Source: Nitrosomonas oligotropha (GTDB lineage Bacteria; Pseudomonadota; Gammaproteobacteria; Burkholderiales; Nitrosomonadaceae). Taken from it: DNA of 64,000 nt. The stretch is taken from NCBI RefSeq assembly GCF_009833085.1, contig NZ_QRBZ01000024.1, positions 1 through 64,000 on the forward strand, written 5' to 3'. The notes under the pieces are model-generated. The model saw only the letters and a list, made by a program, of their open reading frames with translations, was not told where the DNA came from and did no database searches. Shown here piece after piece: positions 55,957-64,000 of the stretch. Both the position numbers and the translations under genes were made by a program. Numbering within the stretch: the stretch's first letter is position 1; each line of letters opens with the position of its first letter.

Positions 55957-56601
55957 TTAGAAGTGCGGTGTCCATTTGGCAAAGTTACTCAACAGGGTTA
56001 ATCCCGCCAGTTGACTCTTTTCCGGATGGAACTGTACCGCGAAAATGTTATCTTTTGCAACGGCGCAAGTAAATGGGAAAGGATAATGGCTTTGCGCCGC
56101 GATCAAAGCCACATCGGGTGTTGCAACATAATAGCTGTGCACGAAATAAAAACGCGCATCCGCCGCGATGCCTTCCCATAAGGGGTGTTTGATCGCCTGA
56201 TACACTTGATTCCACCCCATATGCGGCACTTTCAGCTTCTGCCCATCCGCGGATGTCATGGCGGATGCTGGAAAACGCACGACTCTGCCGGGCAGAATGT
56301 TCAAGCCTTTGACATTTCCTTCCTCGCTTTCCTCGAACAGCATTTGCAGACCCAGGCAGATGCCGAGAAAAGGTTTGTGCTTAGCGGCCTCGATGACGGC
56401 TTCGCGCAATCTGCGGGTTTCCAGCTCATCGATGCAGTTACGCATGGCGCCTTGTCCCGGCACGACGACCCGGCTGGCTTTGCGAACGATGTCAGGGTCG
56501 CTGGTGACCGTTGTTGAGACCGTTGGTGCCACATGTTCAAGCGCTTTATGAACGGAACGTAAGTTTCCCATTCCATAATCAACAATTGCGATATCAGTCA
56601 T
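55957..56601 (-). CDS. hisH: Imidazole glycerol phosphate synthase subunit HisH
   Basis: Glutaminase half of IGP synthase, 214 aa. Class I amidotransferase: nucleophile Cys in FLGICLGLQMLFE, with the His and Glu in VQFHPEKSQ. The N-terminal DYGMGNLRSV is family-typical. Feeds ammonia to HisF. Confidence 0.96.
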   Translation of the reverse strand: MTDIAIVDYGMGNLRSVHKALEHVAPTVSTTVTSDPDIVRKASRVVVPGQGAMRNCIDELETRRLREAVIEAAKHKPFLGICLGLQMLFEESEEGNVKGLNILPGRVVRFPASAMTSADGQKLKVPHMGWNQVYQAIKHPLWEGIAADARFYFVHSYYVATPDVALIAAQSHYPFPFTCAVAKDNIFAVQFHPEKSQLAGLTLLSNFAKWTPHF

Positions 56602-56627
56602 ACCGTGATGTATAGAGGCAAAGTGAC

Positions 56628-57215
56628 TTACAAAGTACCTTTGGTGGATGGAATAATCCCGGCTGCCGCGGGATCGTGCTCGATCGCCATGCGCAAGGCG
56701 CGCCCGAATGCTTTAAAGACGGTTTCGGCCTGATGATGCGCATTTCTGCCGGATAAATTGTCGACATGCAGCGTCATCAAAGCATGATTCGTAAGGCCCT
56801 GGAAGAACTCATGAAACAGATCGACATCAAAATCGCCGATGCGCGCACGTGTGAAAGCGACATTGAAGACTAAGCCCGGACGCCCGGATAAGTCGATGAC
56901 CACGCGCGATAGTGCTTCATCCAATGGCACATACGCATGGCCATAGCGGCGCAATCCTTTTTTATCGCCCACCGCTTTGGCAAATGCCTGGCCCAAAGTG
57001 ATGCCGATATCTTCAACGGTATGATGGGCGTCGATATGCAAATCGCCTTTTGCGGCAATTTCAAGATCGATCATGCCATGACGCGCGATCTGATCGAGCA
57101 TATGGTCGAGAAACGGCACACCGGTTTCGAGTGTGGATTTACCGGTTCCGTCCAAATTCAGATTGACACTGATCTGGGTTTCCAGCGTATTTCTTATGAC
57201 TTGTGCCCGGCGCAT
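56628..57215 (-). CDS. hisB: Imidazoleglycerol-phosphate dehydratase HisB
   Basis: 195 aa dehydratase only; it lacks the phosphatase domain found in enterobacterial HisB, so a separate histidinol-phosphatase must exist elsewhere. The two manganese-binding motifs are HHTVED and, later, [13 protein letters not shown] near the N-terminus is conserved. Confidence 0.96.
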   Translation of the reverse strand: MRRAQVIRNTLETQISVNLNLDGTGKSTLETGVPFLDHMLDQIARHGMIDLEIAAKGDLHIDAHHTVEDIGITLGQAFAKAVGDKKGLRRYGHAYVPLDEALSRVVIDLSGRPGLVFNVAFTRARIGDFDVDLFHEFFQGLTNHALMTLHVDNLSGRNAHHQAETVFKAFGRALRMAIEHDPAAAGIIPSTKGTL

Positions 57216-57258
57216 AGATGATTAATCTTGGATGAATGCAAGGAAATTTGAAAGGATT

Positions 57259-58344
57259 CTAAACTGTTTCACTCAGAATGGTACGTAATGCCGCGCAAAA
57301 TTGTGAATTTTCATCGGGGGTACCCACGGTCACACGCAAGCAATTTTCTAATAAAGGATGAGTACCATCGAGGTTTTTGATCAATATATTATGTTGTTTG
57401 AGCGCCTGAAAAATCCGGCTGGCTGCATTGACACGAAACAAAATAAAGTTAGCATCGGACGGATATACTTCAACAGCGCGCATTGTACCAAGAAATGTGT
57501 TCATTTTCGCGCGTTCCGATTTGATGGCTTCGGCTTGCTGCGATAATACCGCAGTGTGATGCAATACCTTTTCGGCGATCAATTGCGTCATTATGCCAAT
57601 ATTATAAGGCAGGCGCACCTTTTCCAGCTGTTTCAACCATCCGGACCGGCCAATCAGAAGCCCAAGCCGCAAACCGGCCAGTCCTGATTTGGATAACGTT
57701 CGCATCAACAGCAAATTGGGATATTGACTGAGTTTATCGATAAAACTCGCGTCCGCAAAAGCATGATAAGCCTCATCGACGACGACAATGCCCGAAGTGG
57801 TCTGCAGGACGCGTTCAATCGCTGCGGGATCGAATAAATTGCCTGTCGGGTTATTCGGGTAGGCCAGGAAAATGACCGCAGGCCGATGTTGAGCGATCGC
57901 CGCTAACATGGCATCCAGATCCAGCGAGAAATCTTTCCGTAGCGGCACTCCGGCATACTGAATATTCGCAAACGTGGCGATCATCCGGAACATCACAAAT
58001 GCCGGTTCCACACTCATCAGTACAGCGCCAGGCTTGGCGACCGCCATTGCGATGATCTGAATGATTTCATCCGATCCGTTGCCTAGCAGGATATCCATGT
58101 CATCGGCAATACCCAGAGCCTGGCGTAACGTTGCTTTAAGCGTAGCGGCGCTGGCATCGGGATAACGATTGACCGGCGCATTCAGCGTCAGTTGAGCGAT
58201 TTCATCACGAATCGCCGACGGTAGCGGATAGGGATTTTCCATCGCATCCAGCTTGATCATGCCAGTTGCCGGAGGCACATGATAAGCGGATAACGCGAGA
58301 ATTTCCGGACGGATAATGTCTTCTGGGCTATAAAAATTAGGCAT
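57259..58344 (-). CDS. hisC: Histidinol-phosphate aminotransferase HisC
   Basis: PLP enzyme of 361 aa. The PLP Lys lies in [14 protein letters not shown]; other fold-type I motifs are [16 protein letters not shown] and VVDEAYHAF. First gene of the visible his run; hisG and hisD are not upstream, where an HDOD gene lies instead. Confidence 0.95.
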   Translation of the reverse strand: MPNFYSPEDIIRPEILALSAYHVPPATGMIKLDAMENPYPLPSAIRDEIAQLTLNAPVNRYPDASAATLKATLRQALGIADDMDILLGNGSDEIIQIIAMAVAKPGAVLMSVEPAFVMFRMIATFANIQYAGVPLRKDFSLDLDAMLAAIAQHRPAVIFLAYPNNPTGNLFDPAAIERVLQTTSGIVVVDEAYHAFADASFIDKLSQYPNLLLMRTLSKSGLAGLRLGLLIGRSGWLKQLEKVRLPYNIGIMTQLIAEKVLHHTAVLSQQAEAIKSERAKMNTFLGTMRAVEVYPSDANFILFRVNAASRIFQALKQHNILIKNLDGTHPLLENCLRVTVGTPDENSQFCAALRTILSETV

Positions 58345-58439
58345 AGGCGCCTATTTTAACTCAATACAGGGTTTATAGTTCAAATTGTCACCGGGCAGTT
58401 ATTCACCGGCGCTCGGCAGCAATGAGTGACGATGTCTTG

Positions 58440-59324
58440 TTATGCTGCCAAATCTTGCGCCAAAGTATGAAACTCGCTTTGGCTACCACGTATTTTTTCT
58501 TGTACTGCTTTAGCTTGTGTGGCATCGATTCCCAGGCATTCCATCAGCGATGATGTGTCGATATACGGGCAGCCGTCAGCCTGCGTTTGGTCCTGCCGCA
58601 GGCGGTTAGCAATTGCGAGCAGTTTGACATAGGATGCATGTTTACCCGAGTAATCCGGGAAATTTTGCTCGGCAACCGCAACGGCTATTTCTTCCGGCAG
58701 ATCCCACGCTTTGATCAGATACATGCCGATTGTATCGTGAGTGATGCCAAAAACTTGTTGCTGCAATGTGCGTGCTTCCTGTTCCGGGTAGCGGGTAACC
58801 AAATCGTTCAGATAAGCGAATTCTTTGGGATAAAGGTGTCCGAACAATAAATATCCGAAATTGTGGAATAACCCGCTCAGATAAATCAGCTCGCAATTGA
58901 CGAGATGCTTATCCGTCATGATGTGACAAAGTTCGCGGCACAAGGCGGCGCATTCCAAAGTTTGATGCCAAATGCGGATGCGGCCCAGCGCGCCGTGATT
59001 CGGCAGTTTGAGGCAACCGGATGAGACGATGCCCATGGCTAAATTGAGCGCGGTGTTAAAGCCGAGTACCAGTGATATGGCATGATGAACCGAATTGATC
59101 CGGTTGCCGTAGCCGAAAATGGACATCCGGGCGTATTTCATCATAAAAGCCGCCAGACCGGGATCCTTCTCAATGACTCCCGTCAGTTGCTCCAGATTGG
59201 CTTCCGGATTGTTGCGTAACTTGAATAGTTCACGCGCGGTTTCCGGTAGCGGGGGAATTTGCCCGGCTTGCTGCAGGATACTGCGGAAGTTCTGGCTGAA
59301 CTCCAATTTGTTAATAATCAACAT
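58440..59324 (-). CDS. HDOD-domain regulatory protein
   Basis: 294 aa. The HDOD domain covers residues 15-215: IPPLPETARELFKL, ALSLV.. and LSGLFHNFGYLLFGH. The HD pair of true phosphohydrolases reads HN here, so it is not a nuclease or phosphodiesterase. Such proteins usually act in signalling. No membrane segment or output domain is visible. Monocistronic by position, 95 nt upstream of hisC. Confidence 0.85.
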   Translation of the reverse strand: MLIINKLEFSQNFRSILQQAGQIPPLPETARELFKLRNNPEANLEQLTGVIEKDPGLAAFMMKYARMSIFGYGNRINSVHHAISLVLGFNTALNLAMGIVSSGCLKLPNHGALGRIRIWHQTLECAALCRELCHIMTDKHLVNCELIYLSGLFHNFGYLLFGHLYPKEFAYLNDLVTRYPEQEARTLQQQVFGITHDTIGMYLIKAWDLPEEIAVAVAEQNFPDYSGKHASYVKLLAIANRLRQDQTQADGCPYIDTSSLMECLGIDATQAKAVQEKIRGSQSEFHTLAQDLAA

Positions 59325-59496
59325 TGACTCGATCTCAAAATTTTAGTTGGCGCTATCAGTGGCTGCTCAATTCTTATCGCACGCTTGATATAACAAGGGG
59401 TTACTGATGGAGCGGCAATGACTGCATGGCATTGAGGAAAATTTGCCCGCTAGGTGAATCGGCAGGTTTTCTTTCTTCTTTACCGGAAATGCATTT

Positions 59497-60663
59497 TTAT
59501 AATAGACGGCTCATATCGCCAGTATTAAATCCGCTCAGCGGCTCAAAAAATTTTTTTCCAAAAGCGATTACCTTAAATAGTTCACCCATCTCAGCCGGAC
59601 TGACCAATTTCTGCACTTGGCTTGATTGCGGTAAATAATGGCTGGTATCTTCCGCGGAAGTCTGAGCGAGAATCCCGGTGATGCCGCAGTTGAGCAGAAA
59701 ATAGGCTTGCGTTGTGTAGCCCAGAAGCGCCAGTCCGCCACTTTGCCCGGCCTGGGTGATGGCGCTGAAATCGACATGACTGGTGATATCTTGCAAGCCG
59801 GGTAAATAAAACGGGTCGTCATGCGCATGGTGGCGGTAATGGCACATCAGCGTGCCCTGGTTGCGTTGCGGGTGATAATATTCGCTGCGGCCGAAACCAT
59901 AGTCGATGAGCAATATGACCCCTTGTTGCAGCGTGCTTGCCAGGCTGCGCATGAAATGAACGGCGGCAAGATTGATTTCGCTGATGTAATCGATGGGTCG
60001 ATTGTCCGGACTGATTTCGGGAGTCAGCTGCTGAGCGGTTGTCAGCAGTTCTTGATCTTGAATCGCAAGATCTTGCCATGCGAATTGATCGTTTTGCCAA
60101 GTGACGCCGCGTTCCAGCACGGTATCAGCATGCCATCTGACGATGTGAACCGGCATTGCATCCAACACTTCATTGGCGAGCACGACGCCGGTGAAATGAT
60201 CGGGCAACTGTTCCAGCCATTCGATTCGATCTGCAAGGTGAGGTATTTCTTGCTTAAAACATGATTGTTGCCGCTCACGCAGATCGGCACTGACTTCAAG
60301 AATATAATATTTCTCCGGCAACGCAGCGGATTTTTCCAGTTCAAGCAAAATATCCCGCGCTAGTTTGCCTGAGCCAGCACCAAATTCGAGAATATTAAAC
60401 TGGGTGAGGTGCTGCGAAATTTGCCTTAGCTGCTGCGCCAGTGTGCGGCCGAATAACGGAGAGATTTCCGGGGCGGTGACGAAGTCTCCGGCGATGCCCA
60501 GTTTGGTTGCGCCACTGCTGTAATAACCCATTCCTGGTGCATACAATGCAAGATTCATATAATGCTCAAAAGAAATCCAGTTATTGGCTGAAAGAATTTT
60601 TTCCCGGATCATCGCCTGTACCGATTGGCTATGCGCTAAAGCAATTTCACTGAGAGGTAGCAT
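59497..60663 (-). CDS. MidA/NDUFAF7-type SAM-dependent methyltransferase
   Basis: 388 aa. Motifs of the family: GMGYYSSGATKLGIAGDFVTAPEISPLFG, the SAM-binding ILEFGAGSGKLA, VVLANEVLDAMPVH, and LLIDYGFGRSEYYHPQR. In mitochondria the relative methylates a complex I subunit (NDUFS2, the NuoD counterpart); here the same role is possible but inferred. ATG 60663; a TTG 12 nt upstream is the alternative. Divergent from the SDR gene. Confidence 0.87.
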   Translation of the reverse strand: MLPLSEIALAHSQSVQAMIREKILSANNWISFEHYMNLALYAPGMGYYSSGATKLGIAGDFVTAPEISPLFGRTLAQQLRQISQHLTQFNILEFGAGSGKLARDILLELEKSAALPEKYYILEVSADLRERQQSCFKQEIPHLADRIEWLEQLPDHFTGVVLANEVLDAMPVHIVRWHADTVLERGVTWQNDQFAWQDLAIQDQELLTTAQQLTPEISPDNRPIDYISEINLAAVHFMRSLASTLQQGVILLIDYGFGRSEYYHPQRNQGTLMCHYRHHAHDDPFYLPGLQDITSHVDFSAITQAGQSGGLALLGYTTQAYFLLNCGITGILAQTSAEDTSHYLPQSSQVQKLVSPAEMGELFKVIAFGKKFFEPLSGFNTGDMSRLL

Positions 60664-60760
60664 GTTTATGATCAATGATATAGGAAGTAAAGTTATAGTG
60701 GATTGTAAAGTTTATTCGTAAAATGGGCCATAGTGTACCAGTTCTTTGAAGGAGGTGTAC

Positions 60761-61501
60761 GTGCAAGGAAATGTGATTTTGGTGACCGGTGGTGCAAAAC
60801 GGGTAGGGGCGGCTATCTGCCGCCGGTTGCATGCGCAAGGTGCGCGGCTGGTTGTGCATTACCGTGCTTCATTCGATGAAGCCAAAGCGCTGCGCGACGA
60901 GTTAAATCAACAGCGCGCCGATTCGGTGGCCTTGGTGCAAGCCGACTTGCTGGACACGGAACTATTGCCGGAATTGGTGGAAAAAGCAGCCGATCGTTTT
61001 GGCCAGTTGGATGTGCTGATTAACAACGCCTCAAGCTTCTTTCCGACTTTGCTGCCGCAATGCACGCTAGACGATTGGCGCGATCTGGTTGGCAGTAATC
61101 TCCAGGCACCGCTTTTTCTGGCGCAGGCGGCGGCACCGTATCTGAAGGAGCGGCACGGCTGCATCGTCAATATCGTCGACATCCATACCGAGCGGCCCTT
61201 AAAGAACTACGTAATCTACAACGCCGCCAAGGGTGGACTGTTATCGCTGACCAAATCGCTGGCGGTGGAACTGGCCCCCGAAGTGCGCGTCAACGGCGTT
61301 TCTCCAGGCCCCATTCTGTGGCCGGAAGATGGTGAATGGGCCGATGAGGCGGAACGGAATCAAATTATAGCCAGCACCTTACTTAAACGCTGCGGTGAAC
61401 CCGATGATATCGCCAAAATCGTACAGTTTTTGATTGCCGATGCGCCTTATATCACCGGGCAGATCATCGCGGTGGACGGCGGGCGTAGTATTCATTTATG
61501 A
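60761..61501 (+). CDS. Pteridine-reductase-like short-chain dehydrogenase
   Basis: 246 aa SDR. Cofactor motif TGGAKRVGAAICRRLH is typical of pteridine reductases with bound NADPH; the catalytic Tyr/Lys are in YNAAKGG, with INNASSFFPT and NIVDIHTERP before it. GTG start at 60761 with AAGGAGG 6 nt upstream. Pteridine reductase 1-like proteins salvage biopterin or folate. A 97-nt divergent gap separates it from the methyltransferase gene. Confidence 0.85.
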   Translation: MQGNVILVTGGAKRVGAAICRRLHAQGARLVVHYRASFDEAKALRDELNQQRADSVALVQADLLDTELLPELVEKAADRFGQLDVLINNASSFFPTLLPQCTLDDWRDLVGSNLQAPLFLAQAAAPYLKERHGCIVNIVDIHTERPLKNYVIYNAAKGGLLSLTKSLAVELAPEVRVNGVSPGPILWPEDGEWADEAERNQIIASTLLKRCGEPDDIAKIVQFLIADAPYITGQIIAVDGGRSIHL

Positions 61502-61525
61502 AGGGTGTTCATTCAGGTTGATTGG

Positions 61526-61864
61526 CTATTCGCCGAATGCATTTTTGATCCACTCGATTTCCTGCCCCTGGCTACCCGATAATAGCAGCGCATCAAACCG
61601 GCAGGGCGGTTCGCTATTGAGTTGGGATAGATAATGCCGGGCGGTGTGCAGTAGTTTGGCTTGTTTTGCCAGTGTGATGCTGGTTGCAGCGCCGCCGAAT
61701 GCCGTACTGGATCGCATGCGGACTTCGACAAAAACTAAGGTTGCGCCGTCGCGCATGATCAAATCGATTTCACCGAAACGGCAGCGGTAGTTCTGCGCCA
61801 CGAGCACCAGGTTTTGCCGTTGCAGGTAGGTTAACGCTATCTGTTCGGCGTCACTGCCCTTCAT
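61526..61864 (-). CDS. yraN: UPF0102 (YraN) family protein
   Basis: 112 aa, restriction-endonuclease-like fold: RFGEIDLIMRDGATLVFVEVRMRSS carries the Glu/Asp-x-Lys-like site, and ALTYL and LFYLSQLN-type helices follow. Function uncertain; the gene adjoins lpoA and rsmI as in many proteobacteria. It overlaps the lpoA-like 3' end by 14 nt. Confidence 0.9.
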   Translation of the reverse strand: MKGSDAEQIALTYLQRQNLVLVAQNYRCRFGEIDLIMRDGATLVFVEVRMRSSTAFGGAATSITLAKQAKLLHTARHYLSQLNSEPPCRFDALLLSGSQGQEIEWIKNAFGE

Positions 61865-62990
61865 CTTCGGGCGTATTCTGGGGTGTTTCCGGCGTATTCG
61901 ACGGTGTTGCCATCAACCGCACTTTACCGTTGTCGAATTGCGCCGCTACGGGTTCGCGCGTAAATAAGTTGGGTGGCGCGAAACGGATAGTGCCGGTGAC
62001 GCCATCGAAAGTAATTTCTTTGGCGGATTGCCGTTGCAGCAGATTGGTCATCAGGCGGAAAGCATCGATACCCAGCGCGTAGAGACGTTCCATTTCGGTA
62101 TTCCGGGCTTTACCGGCGTGGCGGTAAGCCATCACGGCGGGATGATCCGGTTGCAGCAGCCAAGGCATGTCGAGAAACTGAATGCCGTTCAAGTCGCTAT
62201 TAAACAGGAAGTTATCGGTTCCGGTGAAAATCTGTGAAGTCGCGTACACCGGTGCTTCCGGGTCGAGATAGGCGCGTACCATGCGCGACTTGGCGGCATC
62301 CAGGGCCAGGAAAGCCAGCCGGTCGGCGCCGGTTGTCAATTCGCGCAGTTGTTGCAATATCAACGGATTTTCACTATAGCGCAGCGATTCGAGGGTCTTG
62401 CCATATTCATCCTGCCATCGTTGTTTAAAGGCATTCTGCAGGCGCTTCGATAGGGCGCTGTCGTCGCCGATAACAACAGCATAGCTTCTGCCGCTTGCGA
62501 GCGCCAGTTTTGCGATTTGTGCCGCCTCGGTGTCGGTTTGCAAACCGAATAGGTATAGTTTGGCGGGCAGGGTCTGATGGCTATCGGCCGTGTTGAGCGT
62601 CAGCGTCGGGACTGCTAGCGCTTGATTGGACGCGATGGCGGCAACCCCATCCCGCGTTAACGGCCCGACCACAAAGGCCGCGCCGGAGGTCACGGCATGA
62701 TAATAGTTCATCACGATATCGAGTGGATCGTCGCTTGTCGGGTACAGACGGATGGTCAGCGGCAACGGTTGTCCGCGCTGCGCGGCAGCTTCAAATCCTT
62801 CTTTGACCACATTTGCCGCTTCCGCAAACGCCGTGGATTCAAGCGGGAGCAACAGTGCAATATGTGCAACGATCAGCGGCCCGGGTACAATTTCCGGCTG
62901 TGAGGATTCTTCCACGCCGGTGGCCATGGCTGGCGGGTTGCCGTATAGTGCCAGGAGTAATACCGCGAGAATTGTCAATAAACGTGGCAT
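61851..62990 (-). CDS. LpoA/LppC-like periplasmic-binding protein
   Basis: 379 aa from ATG 62990 (MPRLLTILAVLLLALYG). A signal peptide but no lipobox Cys, so it is probably not a lipoprotein, unlike E. coli LpoA. The remainder is one periplasmic-binding fold (IALLLPLES.. GPLTRDGVAAIASN.. YAVVIGDD), matching only the C-terminal half of LpoA; the TPR-like N-terminal half is missing. LpoA activates penicillin-binding protein 1A. Divergent from rsmI by 10 nt, as in E. coli. Confidence 0.8.
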   Translation of the reverse strand: MPRLLTILAVLLLALYGNPPAMATGVEESSQPEIVPGPLIVAHIALLLPLESTAFAEAANVVKEGFEAAAQRGQPLPLTIRLYPTSDDPLDIVMNYYHAVTSGAAFVVGPLTRDGVAAIASNQALAVPTLTLNTADSHQTLPAKLYLFGLQTDTEAAQIAKLALASGRSYAVVIGDDSALSKRLQNAFKQRWQDEYGKTLESLRYSENPLILQQLRELTTGADRLAFLALDAAKSRMVRAYLDPEAPVYATSQIFTGTDNFLFNSDLNGIQFLDMPWLLQPDHPAVMAYRHAGKARNTEMERLYALGIDAFRLMTNLLQRQSAKEITFDGVTGTIRFAPPNLFTREPVAAQFDNGKVRLMATPSNTPETPQNTPEDEGQ

Positions 62991-63000
62991 AGTGAGGATT

Positions 63001-63858
63001 ATGCTGGAAAAAAGTGCATTATATGTGGTTGCTACCCCAATAGGAAATTTAAGCGACATTAGCTTGCGCGCGCTGGACGTATTGGCAAAAGCCGATGTGA
63101 TCGCCGCCGAGCATGTGCAGAATTCCAAGCATTTGTTGGCGGCGCATGGCATTACGGCGAAATTGATCGCGTTGCATCAACATAACGAGGCCGCAGTCGC
63201 GGGCAAAATAGTCACTTTGCTGGATTCCGGAAAAAGCGTTGCCTTGATAACCGATGCAGGTACGCCCGGCATTTCCGATCCCGGTGCGATTGTTGTGCAA
63301 CGCGTGCGCGAAGGCGGTTCCCGGGTTGTTCCGGTTCCCGGTGCGAATGCGGCCATTTGCGCCTTATCGGCAGCCGGCATCGTGAATCCGCATTTTTTGT
63401 TCTATGGCTTCCTGCCCACAAAAAGCGGGTTGCGTAAGCGCGAGTTGACGGCATTAAAATCGCATCCCTATACAGTGATATTTTATGAAGCGCCGCATCG
63501 GATTCTGGAATGCATCGCGGACATGATCGATATTTTCGGAGCGCAACGCGGAATTACCCTGGCGCGCGAATTAACCAAATTATTCGAGACCATTCATAGC
63601 GGAACACTGGCCGACATGTTGCCTTGGTTACAGGCCGATACGAACCAGCAGAAAGGCGAGTTTGTTTTACTGTTATCCGGGGCGGAAATTATGGATAAGT
63701 CCGAGATCAGCCGCGAAGCCCGGCATACCTTAACCTGTTTGCTGGCTGAGTTGCCGTTGAAACAAGCGGTTAAACTGGCCACGGCGATTACCGGCGCAAA
63801 CAAAAACACGCTGTATCAATTGGCGCTGGATTTAAAGGCCGGGGGAGATTCCGGATAG
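63001..63858 (+). CDS. rsmI: 16S rRNA (cytidine-1402-2'-O)-methyltransferase
   Basis: 285 aa. Begins MLEKSALYVVATPIGNLSDISLRAL, with the tetrapyrrole-methylase-fold motifs ITDAGTPGISDPG and VVPVPGANAAICALSAAG; the C-terminal part contains ITLARELTKLFET. Methylates C1402 in the ribosomal P site. The start is ATG 63001 with GAGG just upstream; the frame is open to 62752, but that part overlaps the divergent gene. Confidence 0.95.
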   Translation: MLEKSALYVVATPIGNLSDISLRALDVLAKADVIAAEHVQNSKHLLAAHGITAKLIALHQHNEAAVAGKIVTLLDSGKSVALITDAGTPGISDPGAIVVQRVREGGSRVVPVPGANAAICALSAAGIVNPHFLFYGFLPTKSGLRKRELTALKSHPYTVIFYEAPHRILECIADMIDIFGAQRGITLARELTKLFETIHSGTLADMLPWLQADTNQQKGEFVLLLSGAEIMDKSEISREARHTLTCLLAELPLKQAVKLATAITGANKNTLYQLALDLKAGGDSG

Positions 63859-63909
63859 CAGGGATGCTTGCGCTATAATGCGGCTATTTAACCTATTTGC
63901 GGATAAATC

Positions 63910-64000
63910 TTGACCAGCATTACCATTACCCGGCCTGACGATTGGCATTTGCATTTGCGCGATGGCGAACAGTTGCGCGCCGTGTTGCCACATACCGCCA
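63910..64000 (+). CDS. pyrC: Dihydroorotase, N-terminal start (partial)
   Basis: TTG start at 63910; the frame runs off the right edge after 30 residues. It reads [19 protein letters not shown], where HLH is the metal-binding HxH of PyrC and the segment is the family's standard opening. Third step of pyrimidine synthesis. A TATAAT at 63874-63879 is a possible -10 element, without a clear -35. Confidence 0.85.
   Translation, partial: MTSITITRPDDWHLHLRDGEQLRAVLPHTA

Overview
This 64 kb window looks like chromosomal DNA of a betaproteobacterium, most likely a Nitrosomonas-type ammonia oxidiser (Nitrosomonadaceae). The grounds are gene order and protein style: tpiA-secG-tRNA-Leu-nuoA..N with separate nuoC and nuoD, squalene-hopene cyclase with hpnG, his-HIT-tat and rsmI-lpoA-yraN clusters, and heavy investment in copper proteins. 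No amo, hao or rRNA gene lies in the window, so the genus is inferred. No transposase, prophage or CRISPR array was found.

Layout. 1-3100: tail of an acidic protein, a terminator, then the phosphate importer pstCAB. 3263-19397: tpiA, secG, tRNA-Leu(GAG) and all 14 genes of NADH:quinone oxidoreductase on the + strand. 19398-26906: htpG behind a textbook heat-shock promoter, ogt, xerD, dsbB, a small secreted protein, a DUF423 protein, xseA, and an ExbB-like gene with no ExbD beside it. 27210-30873: mlaA, squalene-hopene cyclase and hpnG (hopanoid synthesis, perhaps transport). 31072-37051: an unusual five-gene envelope operon. It encodes a HupE-type metal permease fused in frame to a TonB-dependent receptor, then a thioredoxin-like protein, an Asp-box (BNR) protein with a CSCC motif, CopC, and a membrane-anchored lipoprotein. 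Tandem hairpins precede it and a terminator follows. 37355-38228: remnant of a second squalene-hopene cyclase followed by an intact second hpnG. 38211-45755: an MsbA-like exporter, a small membrane protein, parvulin, an Att-type ABC transporter with a lipocalin-like partner, and two small ORFs. 46007-51375 (- strand): PAS-GGDEF-EAL protein, CopZ-like chaperone, CopA ATPase and a glycine-zipper-type protein. 51490-58344 (- strand): tatABC, HIT hydrolase and hisC-B-H-A-F-I-E. 58440-64000: HDOD protein, MidA-type methyltransferase, pteridine-reductase-like SDR, yraN, lpoA-like, rsmI and the start of pyrC.

How the parts fit. The pst, nuo, his and tat blocks are housekeeping. The accessory interest is in 26.9-45.8 kb, where the usual beta-proteobacterial partners of xseA-exbB (exbD, lpxK) are missing and hopanoid and metal-uptake genes appear instead. 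The most striking item is the HupE-TonB-receptor fusion. Its last HupE membrane segment ends in a signal-peptidase-like site, so the polyprotein could split into an inner-membrane permease and an outer-membrane receptor. Its CopC and CSCC partners point to copper, while HupE itself points to nickel or cobalt. Base composition by eye is more A+T-rich in the nuo block and more G+C-rich from about 28 kb on.
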